From the NCBI GenBank assembly GCA_966211455.1, contig CBIHNI010000006.1:162908-226907 (forward strand): a stretch of 64,000 nucleotides of DNA. The letters are read 5' to 3'. A model generated the notes under the pieces. It had not been told where the DNA came from. It saw nothing but the letters and a program-made list of their open reading frames with translations, and did no database searches. The stretch comes from 21-14-0-10-47-8 sp966211455 (lineage in GTDB: Bacteria; Bdellovibrionota; Bdellovibrionia; Bdellovibrionales; Bdellovibrionaceae). Below, one piece after another: positions 16,379 through 24,750 of this stretch (within the stretch, counting starts at the first letter, position 1; each line of letters begins with the position of its first letter). Both the position numbers and the translations under genes were made by a program.

Positions 16379-16393
16379 AGAAGTCTTTCGCGT

Positions 16394-16470
16394 GCACCCA
16401 TAGCTCAATTGGATAGAGTATCTGACTTCGGATCAGAGGGTTTGAGGTTCGAGTCCTCATGGGTGCACCA
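16394..16470 (+). tRNA. tRNA-Arg, anticodon UCG
   Basis: A 77-base cloverleaf can be folded by eye. The acceptor stem GCACCCA pairs with TGGGTGC and CCA is encoded. The D arm is GCTC/GAGT with a GGA in its loop; A20 is a known arginine identity base. The anticodon stem TCTGA/TCAGA encloses loop CTTCGGA, giving anticodon TCG. The T arm is TGAGG/CCTCA with TTCGAGT. It reads CGA and possibly other CGN codons. The gene is isolated. Confidence 0.95.
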
Positions 16471-16538
16471 ATTTCCTGCAATTCAGACAGTGAAATCGAT
16501 ACGCTCCTTCAATCAACTCGGCGGCTTGCAGAAACAAA

Positions 16539-17870
16539 TTAAGGATTCACCAGGCGATTTAAAAGATAGAACGGCGTTTCGGTTCGCATCTTGCCGCTGA
16601 CACTTCGATCCCGAATAAAGACCAAGACAAGACGCAAACGCTCGAGTCCTTCACGGGGCATGGGTGTGCGTTCGGCGATGTAAAGCATCTGTCTTATGAT
16701 TTCGACCTGAGCACCAAATGCCGGATCCTCGGAGCTCCTTAAGCTCGTCTCAACCAAACCTAAGATCTGCAGCCACACCTGTCGCTGCTGGATCTCGGGT
16801 AAAGGATGCAACATCAAAAGACGACTGAGGAGATCCTGCATGTGCTCGGAACTTGCCAAAAGAGCTGGTCTTTGCAAAAGCATCTCGATCAGTTCCGGGC
16901 CGTGTTTTGGAAACTTGCTTGCATGCAAGGTCAACGCGATCTTTTGAATTTCGCTCGATCGAGATGTCAGCCAGTAAGGAATCCATTCGGTGCGAATCGA
17001 ATCTGGAACTTGGCCGGAGATCACATCTATCAATCCCCGAATCAACGCCGAAAGATTGTCGTGATTTAAATTTGCTTTCAAAAGCGTCTGCAGCAGCACG
17101 GGGTCGGCGCTTCGTTCGGCCAAGGTGAATGCCAGTTTGCGAGTGAACGCTGGGTTTTGCATTTCAACCGCTTTGCGAATAAATCTCGCTAGATTTTCTG
17201 AAGAGCGATGCCATGGCAGCGACAGCTGGGTCAGCAAGTTATGGATTTTAACTTGATCCAATTGCTCGGGCGAAAAGTCGGCCAGATCCTCTTTTTTGAC
17301 CCAGCTCTTTTCACCAAGAACCCGAATCTTCATTTCACTTAGGTCGGCATTCAAAGCCTGAAGCTGGCGAATCAATTGCTTGAAAAATGGAGCTTCGGGC
17401 ACATAATGACCGCTGCCATTGTTGATAAATTGAATCCGCCCCTCTTTCAGAACCACATCACCAGCCGCCGCCACATGGTCACCGGCCAATACCGACGAAT
17501 GATTTTGCAGTCCCCGCCTTTGAAACTTTTCTTGCAAGATATAAATCTGTCCCCGTTTGTCCATCACGTAGATCCAAAGGGTTCCTTTCGGAGTTGTCAG
17601 AGCTTCGCCCGTTGAATCGATCAGCTGGCCTTTCGAGTTCACGGAGACTTTAAAGAGCTCTCGTTCCTGTAGGGTGTAATAAACCACCTCTTCGGCGACA
17701 TCATCCCGGTACTTTTCCAGATCCATCTCTTTCACCACAAACAAAGCCTGATCACGATGGGCCTGATGGCAGGCCATTTGGGCCGCACTGGGCGCCAGAT
17801 ATCCAAAAGTTAGACACGCGGCGAGCACCGCTTGCGCATAGATTTGCTTAAAAAGGCCCTCTGAATGCAT
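16539..17870 (-). CDS. Secreted protein with HSS/SGHY-motif domain and helical C-terminus, 443 aa
   Basis: The ATG at 17870 gives a plausible signal peptide (AVLAACLTFGYLAPSAAQ); a longer TTG start upstream would hide it. No good ribosome binding site is visible. Around residues 110-175 lies a run with YVMDKRGQIYILQEKFQRRG, then HSSVLAGDHVAAAGDVVL and INNGSGHYVPEAPFF. From memory, this HSS-LAG-AAG...SGHY-P pattern resembles a domain in plant and fungal IQM-type proteins and some bacterial exported proteins. The C-terminal 270 residues look like alpha-helical repeats rich in Leu. Function unknown. Confidence 0.7.
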   Translation of the reverse strand: MHSEGLFKQIYAQAVLAACLTFGYLAPSAAQMACHQAHRDQALFVVKEMDLEKYRDDVAEEVVYYTLQERELFKVSVNSKGQLIDSTGEALTTPKGTLWIYVMDKRGQIYILQEKFQRRGLQNHSSVLAGDHVAAAGDVVLKEGRIQFINNGSGHYVPEAPFFKQLIRQLQALNADLSEMKIRVLGEKSWVKKEDLADFSPEQLDQVKIHNLLTQLSLPWHRSSENLARFIRKAVEMQNPAFTRKLAFTLAERSADPVLLQTLLKANLNHDNLSALIRGLIDVISGQVPDSIRTEWIPYWLTSRSSEIQKIALTLHASKFPKHGPELIEMLLQRPALLASSEHMQDLLSRLLMLHPLPEIQQRQVWLQILGLVETSLRSSEDPAFGAQVEIIRQMLYIAERTPMPREGLERLRLVLVFIRDRSVSGKMRTETPFYLLNRLVNP

Positions 17871-17998
17871 GGGTGTGAGTACTACAATTTCGGCGCCACA
17901 AGATGGACCCGGCAAGACCAATCCCCAGCTTGCAACCGGTCTGTTGACTCGATTTCACATCAATACATAGAATGAAAATACACCACCCAGGAGCGCTC

Positions 17999-18652
17999 AT
18001 GTTCAGGACTTTTTTGGCCGCCGTATTTTCATTTCTGTTCGTTATCTCCCAGGCAGAGGGCGCCGGCTCCGTTCCGGATTTTAAAGGTCAACTTCGGGTG
18101 TTCGGAGCCTCCTCATCCCCAAACCCTGACGATCTCAACACTGAACTGAAAGCCGAAGGGATCAAGGAAGTTAAAAACGCTCTGAATCTGGGACTTGAGA
18201 TCTCTCAGCTTCTGACGCCTTGGTTTGGGGTTGGCTTGCGCTACACTCAAAAAAATGCGGCCGAGAGATCAAATGCCTACCGTGTTTACGTGAAACACGA
18301 AAGCCTAGCCGGTGTGGCGAGATTTGCGACGACAAAAACGGACATTTTTAAAATGGACCTGTTTTTAGGAGCCGGCCTTGGCGGCGGTTTGGTTGAAATC
18401 ACTGGCACCGGCGGACCCCAGAAATGGTCCACCGAACCAGACAAAGGACTTTATATCAATGGTTACGGTCTGGCGGGCGTTGGCTTTGCCTTTGGATTTA
18501 AGTCGTACTTTTTGAATATCGAAGCCGGTTACGAGTACTGTAAAATTCCGGGTATCGATGGCGTCGGAAGCTCGAAAAAAAATATCGAACAGATCGACAT
18601 GTCAGGCCCTTTTGTTGGAATCGGCATCCTCTTCGACAACACCGGAAAATAG
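17999..18652 (+). CDS. Outer-membrane beta-barrel-like protein, 217 aa
   Basis: AGGAG lies 8 bases before the ATG at 17999, which begins a good signal peptide (FRTFLAAVFSFLFVISQAEG). The mature part alternates hydrophobic and polar residues with many Gly and aromatic residues (FGVGLRYTQKN, GYGLAGVGFAFGFKSYF, FVGIGILF near the C-terminus), as in small outer-membrane barrels of 8-10 strands. No specific porin or adhesin family is recognised. It is divergent from the HSS/SGHY-motif gene. Confidence 0.7.
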   Translation: MFRTFLAAVFSFLFVISQAEGAGSVPDFKGQLRVFGASSSPNPDDLNTELKAEGIKEVKNALNLGLEISQLLTPWFGVGLRYTQKNAAERSNAYRVYVKHESLAGVARFATTKTDIFKMDLFLGAGLGGGLVEITGTGGPQKWSTEPDKGLYINGYGLAGVGFAFGFKSYFLNIEAGYEYCKIPGIDGVGSSKKNIEQIDMSGPFVGIGILFDNTGK

Positions 18653-18666
18653 CTGAAAGACCGAAG

Positions 18667-20499
18667 CTAAGCGCTCATCTCCGAAGGCTGTGGCCCTTGC
18701 GATGCCTTTCGGCCTTTCACTTCGGTTTGCAGAACCGTGATGACATTCTCGAGCTCTTCGGATTGATCCATCAATAACCGTGCGGATTCGACGATCTGCA
18801 AGACGCTGAGCTTCGTGCTTTGCGTTCCCTGCTCGAGATGGTTCATCGCTGTCGTCACCTGCGTGATGCCGGTTGCCTGCTCTTCGGCGGACCGGGCCAA
18901 GTCTTGCGAGAGCACGTGCAGATTCTGAATCATACCGATGACTGTCTTGATGATATGGGCCGATTTCTCGGCGCCGACGGTTCCAAGCTTGACGCTTTTT
19001 TCGTTTTCATGGATCAGGTGCGCGATCTCTTTTGCTGCCCCCGCACTTTTTTGCGCCAGGCTGCGAACGGCGTCGGCGACCACGGCAAATCCGCGGCCGG
19101 ATTCGCCCGCACGTGCCGCTTCGACCGAAGCGTTGAGCGCTAGAAGATTGGTTTGAAAGGCGATGTCTTCGATCATCTCGATCACCGAGAAGATGTTCTT
19201 TGAAGACTGGGAGATCTTTTCCATATATCCCAGCAGATTGCCGATTTCGGTATCGGCTTGCGCCGCCGACGTACTGGCAGACTGAGCCAACTGGGACGCG
19301 GTGAAGGTGCTGTTCTTGCCAACTTCAACCAGACTGTTGATCTCTTCCATCGAGGCCGCCGTTTCTTCGATGGCGGCAACCTGTTTGCTGACGTCTTCCG
19401 AAACCTCGGTCGATTTCTGATTCAGGATCTGGCTGACTTCGATCGAATCCGAAGATGCGGATTTGAGGCGCGTGATCGATGCCAAAATATTTTTGATGGT
19501 TTCGTTCAGCGAGTATCCGACAATGATCGAGAAGAAAATCGCGACCATCAAGGCCAAACCCGCCGTGAACAAGGCGGCCGTACGATGATCGGAAAGCGTT
19601 TTCACGCGAATGGAAATCAATCGGTCCATTTCATTGGTCACAGCCGTCCATGATGAGAACGTTTCCGATAAAAGCTGCGCCCCCGCTTCGCTCCATTTTT
19701 TCTGATCGACTTCTTTGCCTAATGATAAGGCCTCCAGATGTTGAACGAAGTTCGCCACCTTGGCATTGAGAGTTTCCGATGTCTTTTTTAGATTGGCATC
19801 CAAACCTTCGCTGACACCGTAAAAGTTTTTGTCTTCGTTCATGGTCGTCTGGACGTCGGCCAAAATTCGCGCCAAATCGGACTCTTTCAGCAGTGCCAGG
19901 TACACCGATGCCTTCACCCGCTTTTCCAAAGGGTCATTGCCTTTAAATAAAGCTTCGGTGTCGGCCAAGATCGTGTGCACGCGATCTTGCATTTGCGGCA
20001 AAGCCAAAAGCGAAACGTCCATCAGATAATAACTGTCCAAGTCCGGATCCAGGATCAGATTCGACGTGTCCCCCAACTGGGTGATCGAGGTCTTAATCGA
20101 CGCAATCGCAGCGTCCCAGTTTTTCTCGCCGATCGATTTCTGAAGGCTCGCCAGCGATGCGTTTTCGCGTTGACGTGCTTTCAATTCTTCATCTGAAAAT
20201 TTGAGATCCGCCCCGACCTGCGCCAAGGTTGATTCGACCGTTTTCAATTTGTCTGCAATTTCTTGATCTAAACTGGCCGAGTTCGCACTGAAATCCGGAT
20301 TCTGCGAAAGTTTTTTCAGCATCACTTTTTCCAGCAGCTGTTCGTACGGGCGTTGCAAAACGACGCCCAAACTTTCTTTCTGACCGAATTCGATATTGAC
20401 GGTTTCCGATTGGTACATAAGATAAGTCAGAACCAAAATCGGGATCGAAAACATCATCGCACTTAAGAGCATGCGAATGCTCAATGGCAGCTTCTTCAT
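18667..20499 (-). CDS. Methyl-accepting chemotaxis protein
   Basis: Domain order over 610 aa: a membrane segment near 10-28, a helical periplasmic sensor of about 280 residues (containing DPDLDSYYLMD, seen in four-helix sensor domains), a second membrane segment near 307-330, a short HAMP-like linker, and the cytoplasmic signalling helix. The hairpin tip IAFQTNLLALNASVEAARAGE near 447-467 is the highly conserved CheA/CheW contact region. There is no C-terminal CheR-tethering pentapeptide. AGGAG precedes the ATG. It would signal to CheA for motility. The ligand is unknown. Confidence 0.93.
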   Translation of the reverse strand: MKKLPLSIRMLLSAMMFSIPILVLTYLMYQSETVNIEFGQKESLGVVLQRPYEQLLEKVMLKKLSQNPDFSANSASLDQEIADKLKTVESTLAQVGADLKFSDEELKARQRENASLASLQKSIGEKNWDAAIASIKTSITQLGDTSNLILDPDLDSYYLMDVSLLALPQMQDRVHTILADTEALFKGNDPLEKRVKASVYLALLKESDLARILADVQTTMNEDKNFYGVSEGLDANLKKTSETLNAKVANFVQHLEALSLGKEVDQKKWSEAGAQLLSETFSSWTAVTNEMDRLISIRVKTLSDHRTAALFTAGLALMVAIFFSIIVGYSLNETIKNILASITRLKSASSDSIEVSQILNQKSTEVSEDVSKQVAAIEETAASMEEINSLVEVGKNSTFTASQLAQSASTSAAQADTEIGNLLGYMEKISQSSKNIFSVIEMIEDIAFQTNLLALNASVEAARAGESGRGFAVVADAVRSLAQKSAGAAKEIAHLIHENEKSVKLGTVGAEKSAHIIKTVIGMIQNLHVLSQDLARSAEEQATGITQVTTAMNHLEQGTQSTKLSVLQIVESARLLMDQSEELENVITVLQTEVKGRKASQGPQPSEMSA

Positions 20500-20668
20500 G
20501 TCGAACTCCTGATAATTTTAAAGAATCACGACATAATTCGGATATTTTTGAGCAAATCTTAACGCTGGCTTTAAAAACTTCGGACCTTCGGCCTGCCGAA
20601 TGCGCCAATCGGATCACGACTTAGAAATCGCCACGCAGATCTTTCCGTCTTTCGAGCTGAAACGATCT

Positions 20669-20890
20669 TCAATGCACCAACTCAGACCGCGCTTCGCTCG
20701 GCACGGATGTCATCTCCTCGCAGGCCTCGACAAAGCAAAGAACCTGCGCCAATTGATACTGTAAATCCAAAGCCGCATCCAAAGTCAGCTCTAGTTCCGA
20801 ACCAAAGAAGCGCACCCGTATACGGCCGTTACATGCGGGCGAAAGCTCGATATATTCGGCTGAATCGATCACCGGTGGTTTGAAACTCAT
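20669..20890 (-). CDS. Small hypothetical protein, 73 aa
   Basis: A short acidic protein with a beta-rich start (GRIRVRFFGSELELTL) and a helical end containing two Cys (LCFVEACEEM). The site before the ATG is weak (AAGGG further upstream than usual). It begins 18 bases after the rpsD stop on the same strand, so it may be co-transcribed with rpsD. Family not recognised. Confidence 0.5.
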   Translation of the reverse strand: MSFKPPVIDSAEYIELSPACNGRIRVRFFGSELELTLDAALDLQYQLAQVLCFVEACEEMTSVPSEARSELVH

Positions 20891-20908
20891 ACCACAAGCC
20901 CTTTCTGA

Positions 20909-21535
20909 TTACAGGGAATAATAGCTAACCAACAGGCCGGCCTCGAAAGTGAACGGAAAATGCCCCTGATTCGGGACATCCTGTACGCGTCCGATTTTTC
21001 CGTGCGGACCATCTTCCAGCACCAAGAAATCCGGCAGTGGCAATCGCGGTGATGCAATGGATCCTTGATAAACCACATTTTCATAAGCCTTCGGCTTCAA
21101 TTCGATGCGATCGCCAACCTTCAGAACAATCGACCCGATGGTTGCAAGCTTCCCATTCACCAAAACTTTTCGATGTGTCACCAACTGCCGAGCGGCGCGA
21201 ATGCTGGGAGCAAAACCCAAGCGGAAAACCACGCTGTCCAGTCTCAATTCAAGAAGTCCTGCCAAAGCATCCACCCAATTTCCGTGCGCCATGCTTTTTG
21301 CCTTATTGATAAAACGGGCGAATTGCTTTTCGCGCATATCGTAATTGACGCGCAATTTTTGCTTCTCTTCCAATTGCAACGCGTACTCGGAGAACTTGCG
21401 GCGCTTGTTTCCGTGCTGGCCTGGGGGATAAGGGCGGCGCTCTAAAGCGCCCGCTTTCCCCAGGCCCGGAAGTTCGGTCATCAATCGGCGTTGGACTTTA
21501 AATCGTTTGGGACTGATACGTTTTTGAGCTTTCAT
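20909..21535 (-). CDS. rpsD: 30S ribosomal protein S4, stand-alone copy without zinc finger
   Basis: S4 binds 16S rRNA early in small-subunit assembly. The N-terminal part shows RRPYPPGQHGNKRRKFSEY and LQLEEKQKLRVNYD. The S4 RNA-binding domain (about 100-165) contains LDSVVFRLGFAPSIRAARQLV and THRKVLVNGK. Length 208 aa is normal. The usual CxxC...C zinc-binding start of many S4 proteins is absent, and neighbours are not ribosomal genes (no rpsK, rpoA). It could be the only S4 or a zinc-independent second copy; this cannot be told from the window. AGGA precedes the ATG. Confidence 0.93.
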   Translation of the reverse strand: MKAQKRISPKRFKVQRRLMTELPGLGKAGALERRPYPPGQHGNKRRKFSEYALQLEEKQKLRVNYDMREKQFARFINKAKSMAHGNWVDALAGLLELRLDSVVFRLGFAPSIRAARQLVTHRKVLVNGKLATIGSIVLKVGDRIELKPKAYENVVYQGSIASPRLPLPDFLVLEDGPHGKIGRVQDVPNQGHFPFTFEAGLLVSYYSL

Positions 21536-21621
21536 CTTTTCCTACATCCTTATCAGTGTTTGGCCCGAGAAGAATTAGCAGAATTGACGGTCGTCTCCAA
21601 ATACCATCAGGATTTGAGACC

Positions 21622-21753
21622 ATGGTGAAAAGAAAGCGAACGCTGATTGATTACGAAATGAGAATGCATAAAACGCAGGTTCTCATTTTAAAACTTGGAT
21701 GCATTTTATTTGGTCTCAAAAAGGAGCACGAAATAATCTTAAGCAAACTTTAA
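21622..21753 (+). CDS. Doubtful small basic protein, 43 aa
   Basis: An ATG at 21622 with AGGA about 10 bases upstream opens a 43-codon frame, basic at the start (MVKRKRTLIDYEMRM) and then hydrophobic (KTQVLILKLGCILFGL). A membrane peptide is possible, but composition alone does not separate it from chance. Confidence 0.25.
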   Translation: MVKRKRTLIDYEMRMHKTQVLILKLGCILFGLKKEHEIILSKL

Positions 21754-21794
21754 AATTCACCGAATAGACTAATGTCATAACGAAGGATGTCTCA

Positions 21795-21890
21795 ATGAAT
21801 CCAGCTAAGAGCGAACAAATTCTGATTGCGTTCTTATACGCCGGGGCAACGGCCGCTTTCTTTGGCGGTTTTATCACGGGTATCTTTTAA
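21795..21890 (+). CDS. Very small membrane protein, 31 aa
   Basis: GAAGGATG lies just upstream of the ATG at 21795. The peptide has a short polar start (MNPAKSEQ) and a single hydrophobic segment with small residues (FLYAGATAAFFGGFITGIF) running to the stop. Its clean hydrophobic profile and good site make it more likely real than chance. It is too short for family assignment. Confidence 0.5.
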   Translation: MNPAKSEQILIAFLYAGATAAFFGGFITGIF

Positions 21891-21912
21891 TCCGGCGATA
21901 GATGCCGGATTC

Positions 21913-24630
21913 TTAACTGGCTTTCAGTAAAATCAGCTTCAACTTCTCTTCCAGCTTCTGCATCTTTTCACCACGGTCGTATTTTCCGCGCACGTCGATT
22001 TTGCGGAAAGGGGCCTGCGGATTTTCAGGAAAAAGCGGCTTTCCGGTCTTTTGCAGCTCTTGGATGAGATTTGCCGGAGTCATCTCGGGGTGGTCATACA
22101 CCTGATCCGAGGCAAGTCCCAAAGACTGCGCCCGCTTCAAAATTTGATCCGCAATCACCCCGGCAATGGCCGGTGTGGCCATCGATGTCCCGCTCAGATA
22201 CTCACGGTGATCATTGTAACGAATGGCAAGCTCGGTCTTATAAACCTCGTTCACCCGATCCACCAAAGAAAGACCCGCCCGCAGGTAAGCCGCCGCCTTG
22301 CCTTTGTTTTCAGAATCGGGTTTTAAATTTGGATTTTCCAAAAGGTAACGACCGGTCACGCGATCGTCGCTGGTCGCAACTGGCATGGCCGAAGACAAGG
22401 TTGGAACATAAGAATCGATCACCGTTTTGGCCGGCGACAGTTCGGTCGTCTTCACTGGTGACAGGATCTTTTCGCCGATGGCGAAGATCATCGGTGTTTT
22501 CATCCCTAAAATCACGTTGGTGAAGTCCGACAGATCTTCATCTTGGCTCAAGCTGCCAACAGCCAAAACATTCGTCAGATGGTTATTCGGCGCGACCATA
22601 TCGCCGTCCTCAAACATCGCCAAGAATCGCGACGTCACGTCCACCGGGACCGCGCTATGCGATTTCCCGTCCACCCAAGTGCTGGAGTTTCCGGCGGCCA
22701 CCACGAACAACGTGTCTTTGGATGTGGTCGAAAGAATTTCGCCGATCTGAAACTTTAGAAATTCAAAATTAAGGAAAGCGAAAACCGAAGGCAGGTCTTT
22801 TTCCGGGTCGATATCGGAAAGCTTTGGGATGGGATTTTTTTGCTCGGCCCCTAACGAGATATTGGCGATTTTGATTTTCTTTTCACCCACATGTTTTAAA
22901 GCCTGCTTCAGTTCTTGAAAGAAAATAAAGTCCATGGTGCCGGATTCGAAGCTCATTTCGATCGCCTCGTTGATCTGCACCATCAAGCTGTCCACCGCCT
23001 GCTTTCGTTGATCATCGGTCGAAGGCTCGGCCATTCCGATCGGAAAGACTTTGCTAAAATTCGAAAAGATCGCCTTCATCACCAGCGGTTTTTGCAACCA
23101 GGTTTGGAATTCGGTTTTGTAATCCTGGATCATTTTTTTGTATTCGGTATTTGTCAGCGTCGCCGATCTGGTGGTCACGCGAACCGGATAAATGCGAATG
23201 TCTTCATTTTGTTTGGCGATGATTCCGGAAACGTGCGTGCCATGCACTTCATTTTCAGATAGCTGGGACAAATAAGGATGCTTGTTTCGAAAATGATACT
23301 TGCGCAGTTCCGAAGTCAGTCGCGAGTGATAATCCGAATCGTAAATGCGGGACAGATCATCCGTTCGCTCTTGCAAATACGCCTGGGTCATGGCCGTATT
23401 TTTCTTCAGAGCGCGATCAAACGCGCGCAGCTTGAATTTTTCTTGCGTCGATAAAGGCACCTGATCCATCAACTGCCGGTATTTGTCGATGCGTTGGTTT
23501 GAGATATTCAGCTGGCTTGCGACAAAATCCGATGTGATTTGCACCGTCGGAAAATCCGTTGGCGCCCGGCCCATCTCCAATCCCGAAGTCGCAACCGTTA
23601 CCGTGGCCCAGCGAAGATCCAAAATCGGATCGCGTATCGAAATGCCGCCCTTGTGGTACTCTAAGGCTTGCGACAAGAACTGAGCGACCGATTCCGTGAC
23701 TTTATTTTGCTGTGGCGCTGGCGTGTGGTCACGCTGCAAGCGGAATTGAACGACCTGACCGACGGCCCGTTGAAGCTCGGCCGCTTCGGCAGAATGGCCC
23801 CAAGTCTCTTTCAAAAGCTCAACGAAGCGATCGGCGCCTTCGATCTGATTTAAAAATCCGAACATGTAAGATAAACCCGTCGCCGGATCCAGATACTGAA
23901 CCGGATAATCGACAAAGTAATAAACGTTCTCAAGACTCCAGGCGCGGGCCAAAACTTCGTTGGCGCGAGCTTTCTGACGGAAATCCGGCCCCAGAAGTTT
24001 TCCTTCTGCCTTCGTCATTTGGTAAAAGCCGGGATCAAAAAGCGCATTTTCTTTTTCGTCGTTGATCAGGCGATAAAGACCAAAGGCGTTGAAAGAGTCT
24101 TTTGAAAGCTTGGCGAATAACGTCTTCGACAAAATCGGATCCGCCTTCAATTTCGCGAGGAAGACCTGCGAAATCTTTTGATCCAGTGCGATCATTTTCT
24201 CGAACGGATTTTGATTTCCCAGTACGATCAGTCCGCCCTTGATTTGGGTGGCGGTTAACGCAAACAGCTCGGGGTTGATCAGAACCGACGAAGAAAAATC
24301 GTCGTCGCCCATAAAATCATGTCCCGCCCCGACGATCTGTCCATTTTGAATTTTGAAATCGTATTTATCCACCAGATCCGGGTGCGCCAGATCCACACCG
24401 TTATCGATCACGGCCACCGGCAAGGTGAAATGAGTTTGATCGGCCGCCACGCGTTTTAAGATTTGATCTTGAAAGGCACGAAGCTCCAAAGTTTGGTTTG
24501 CGAGCTTTGCCAGCTCAACCGGCAGTTTCTGCGCATCGAAACTTTCACGTCCCTTTTGCGTTTCCACCGAGCATGCGCCCAGCCAAAAAAGAAGTAAAAA
24601 TCCCAAGGCAAGCTTCAGCCCATTTCCCAT
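21913..24630 (-). CDS. Very long subtilisin-family (S8) serine protease, lipoprotein
   Basis: A lipobox LGAC ends the signal peptide at Cys20. The catalytic triad is present: Asp76 in PVAVIDNGVDLAHPDL, His463 in EVHGTHVSGII and Ser816 in SGTSMATPAIAG; the oxyanion Asn is probably in VVAAGNSSTW. In ordinary subtilases these residues span about 190 positions; here they span 740, with inserts of about 385 and 350 residues. Total length is 905 aa. A GAGG site precedes the ATG. It is likely anchored in the envelope and, by inference, could act in prey digestion or envelope processing. Confidence 0.92.
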   Translation of the reverse strand: MGNGLKLALGFLLLFWLGACSVETQKGRESFDAQKLPVELAKLANQTLELRAFQDQILKRVAADQTHFTLPVAVIDNGVDLAHPDLVDKYDFKIQNGQIVGAGHDFMGDDDFSSSVLINPELFALTATQIKGGLIVLGNQNPFEKMIALDQKISQVFLAKLKADPILSKTLFAKLSKDSFNAFGLYRLINDEKENALFDPGFYQMTKAEGKLLGPDFRQKARANEVLARAWSLENVYYFVDYPVQYLDPATGLSYMFGFLNQIEGADRFVELLKETWGHSAEAAELQRAVGQVVQFRLQRDHTPAPQQNKVTESVAQFLSQALEYHKGGISIRDPILDLRWATVTVATSGLEMGRAPTDFPTVQITSDFVASQLNISNQRIDKYRQLMDQVPLSTQEKFKLRAFDRALKKNTAMTQAYLQERTDDLSRIYDSDYHSRLTSELRKYHFRNKHPYLSQLSENEVHGTHVSGIIAKQNEDIRIYPVRVTTRSATLTNTEYKKMIQDYKTEFQTWLQKPLVMKAIFSNFSKVFPIGMAEPSTDDQRKQAVDSLMVQINEAIEMSFESGTMDFIFFQELKQALKHVGEKKIKIANISLGAEQKNPIPKLSDIDPEKDLPSVFAFLNFEFLKFQIGEILSTTSKDTLFVVAAGNSSTWVDGKSHSAVPVDVTSRFLAMFEDGDMVAPNNHLTNVLAVGSLSQDEDLSDFTNVILGMKTPMIFAIGEKILSPVKTTELSPAKTVIDSYVPTLSSAMPVATSDDRVTGRYLLENPNLKPDSENKGKAAAYLRAGLSLVDRVNEVYKTELAIRYNDHREYLSGTSMATPAIAGVIADQILKRAQSLGLASDQVYDHPEMTPANLIQELQKTGKPLFPENPQAPFRKIDVRGKYDRGEKMQKLEEKLKLILLKAS

Positions 24631-24686
24631 TTCCGACCTCGTTTTCAGATAGAGGCCACTTCGTAGCAGGCGGGTCTATCGAGGTC

Positions 24687-24721
24687 AAAAAAAAAGCCAG
24701 TCCTGACTCGGGACTGGCTTT
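24687..24721 (-). terminator. Rho-independent terminator
   Basis: AAAGCCAGTCC and GGACTGGCTTT form an 11-bp stem with a 7-base loop. On the minus strand a T-run of at least six follows. It terminates the gene ending at 24751, separating it from the subtilase gene. Confidence 0.9.
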
Positions 24722-24750
24722 AAAGAATTCAGAGAGGGATCTGAAACCTG

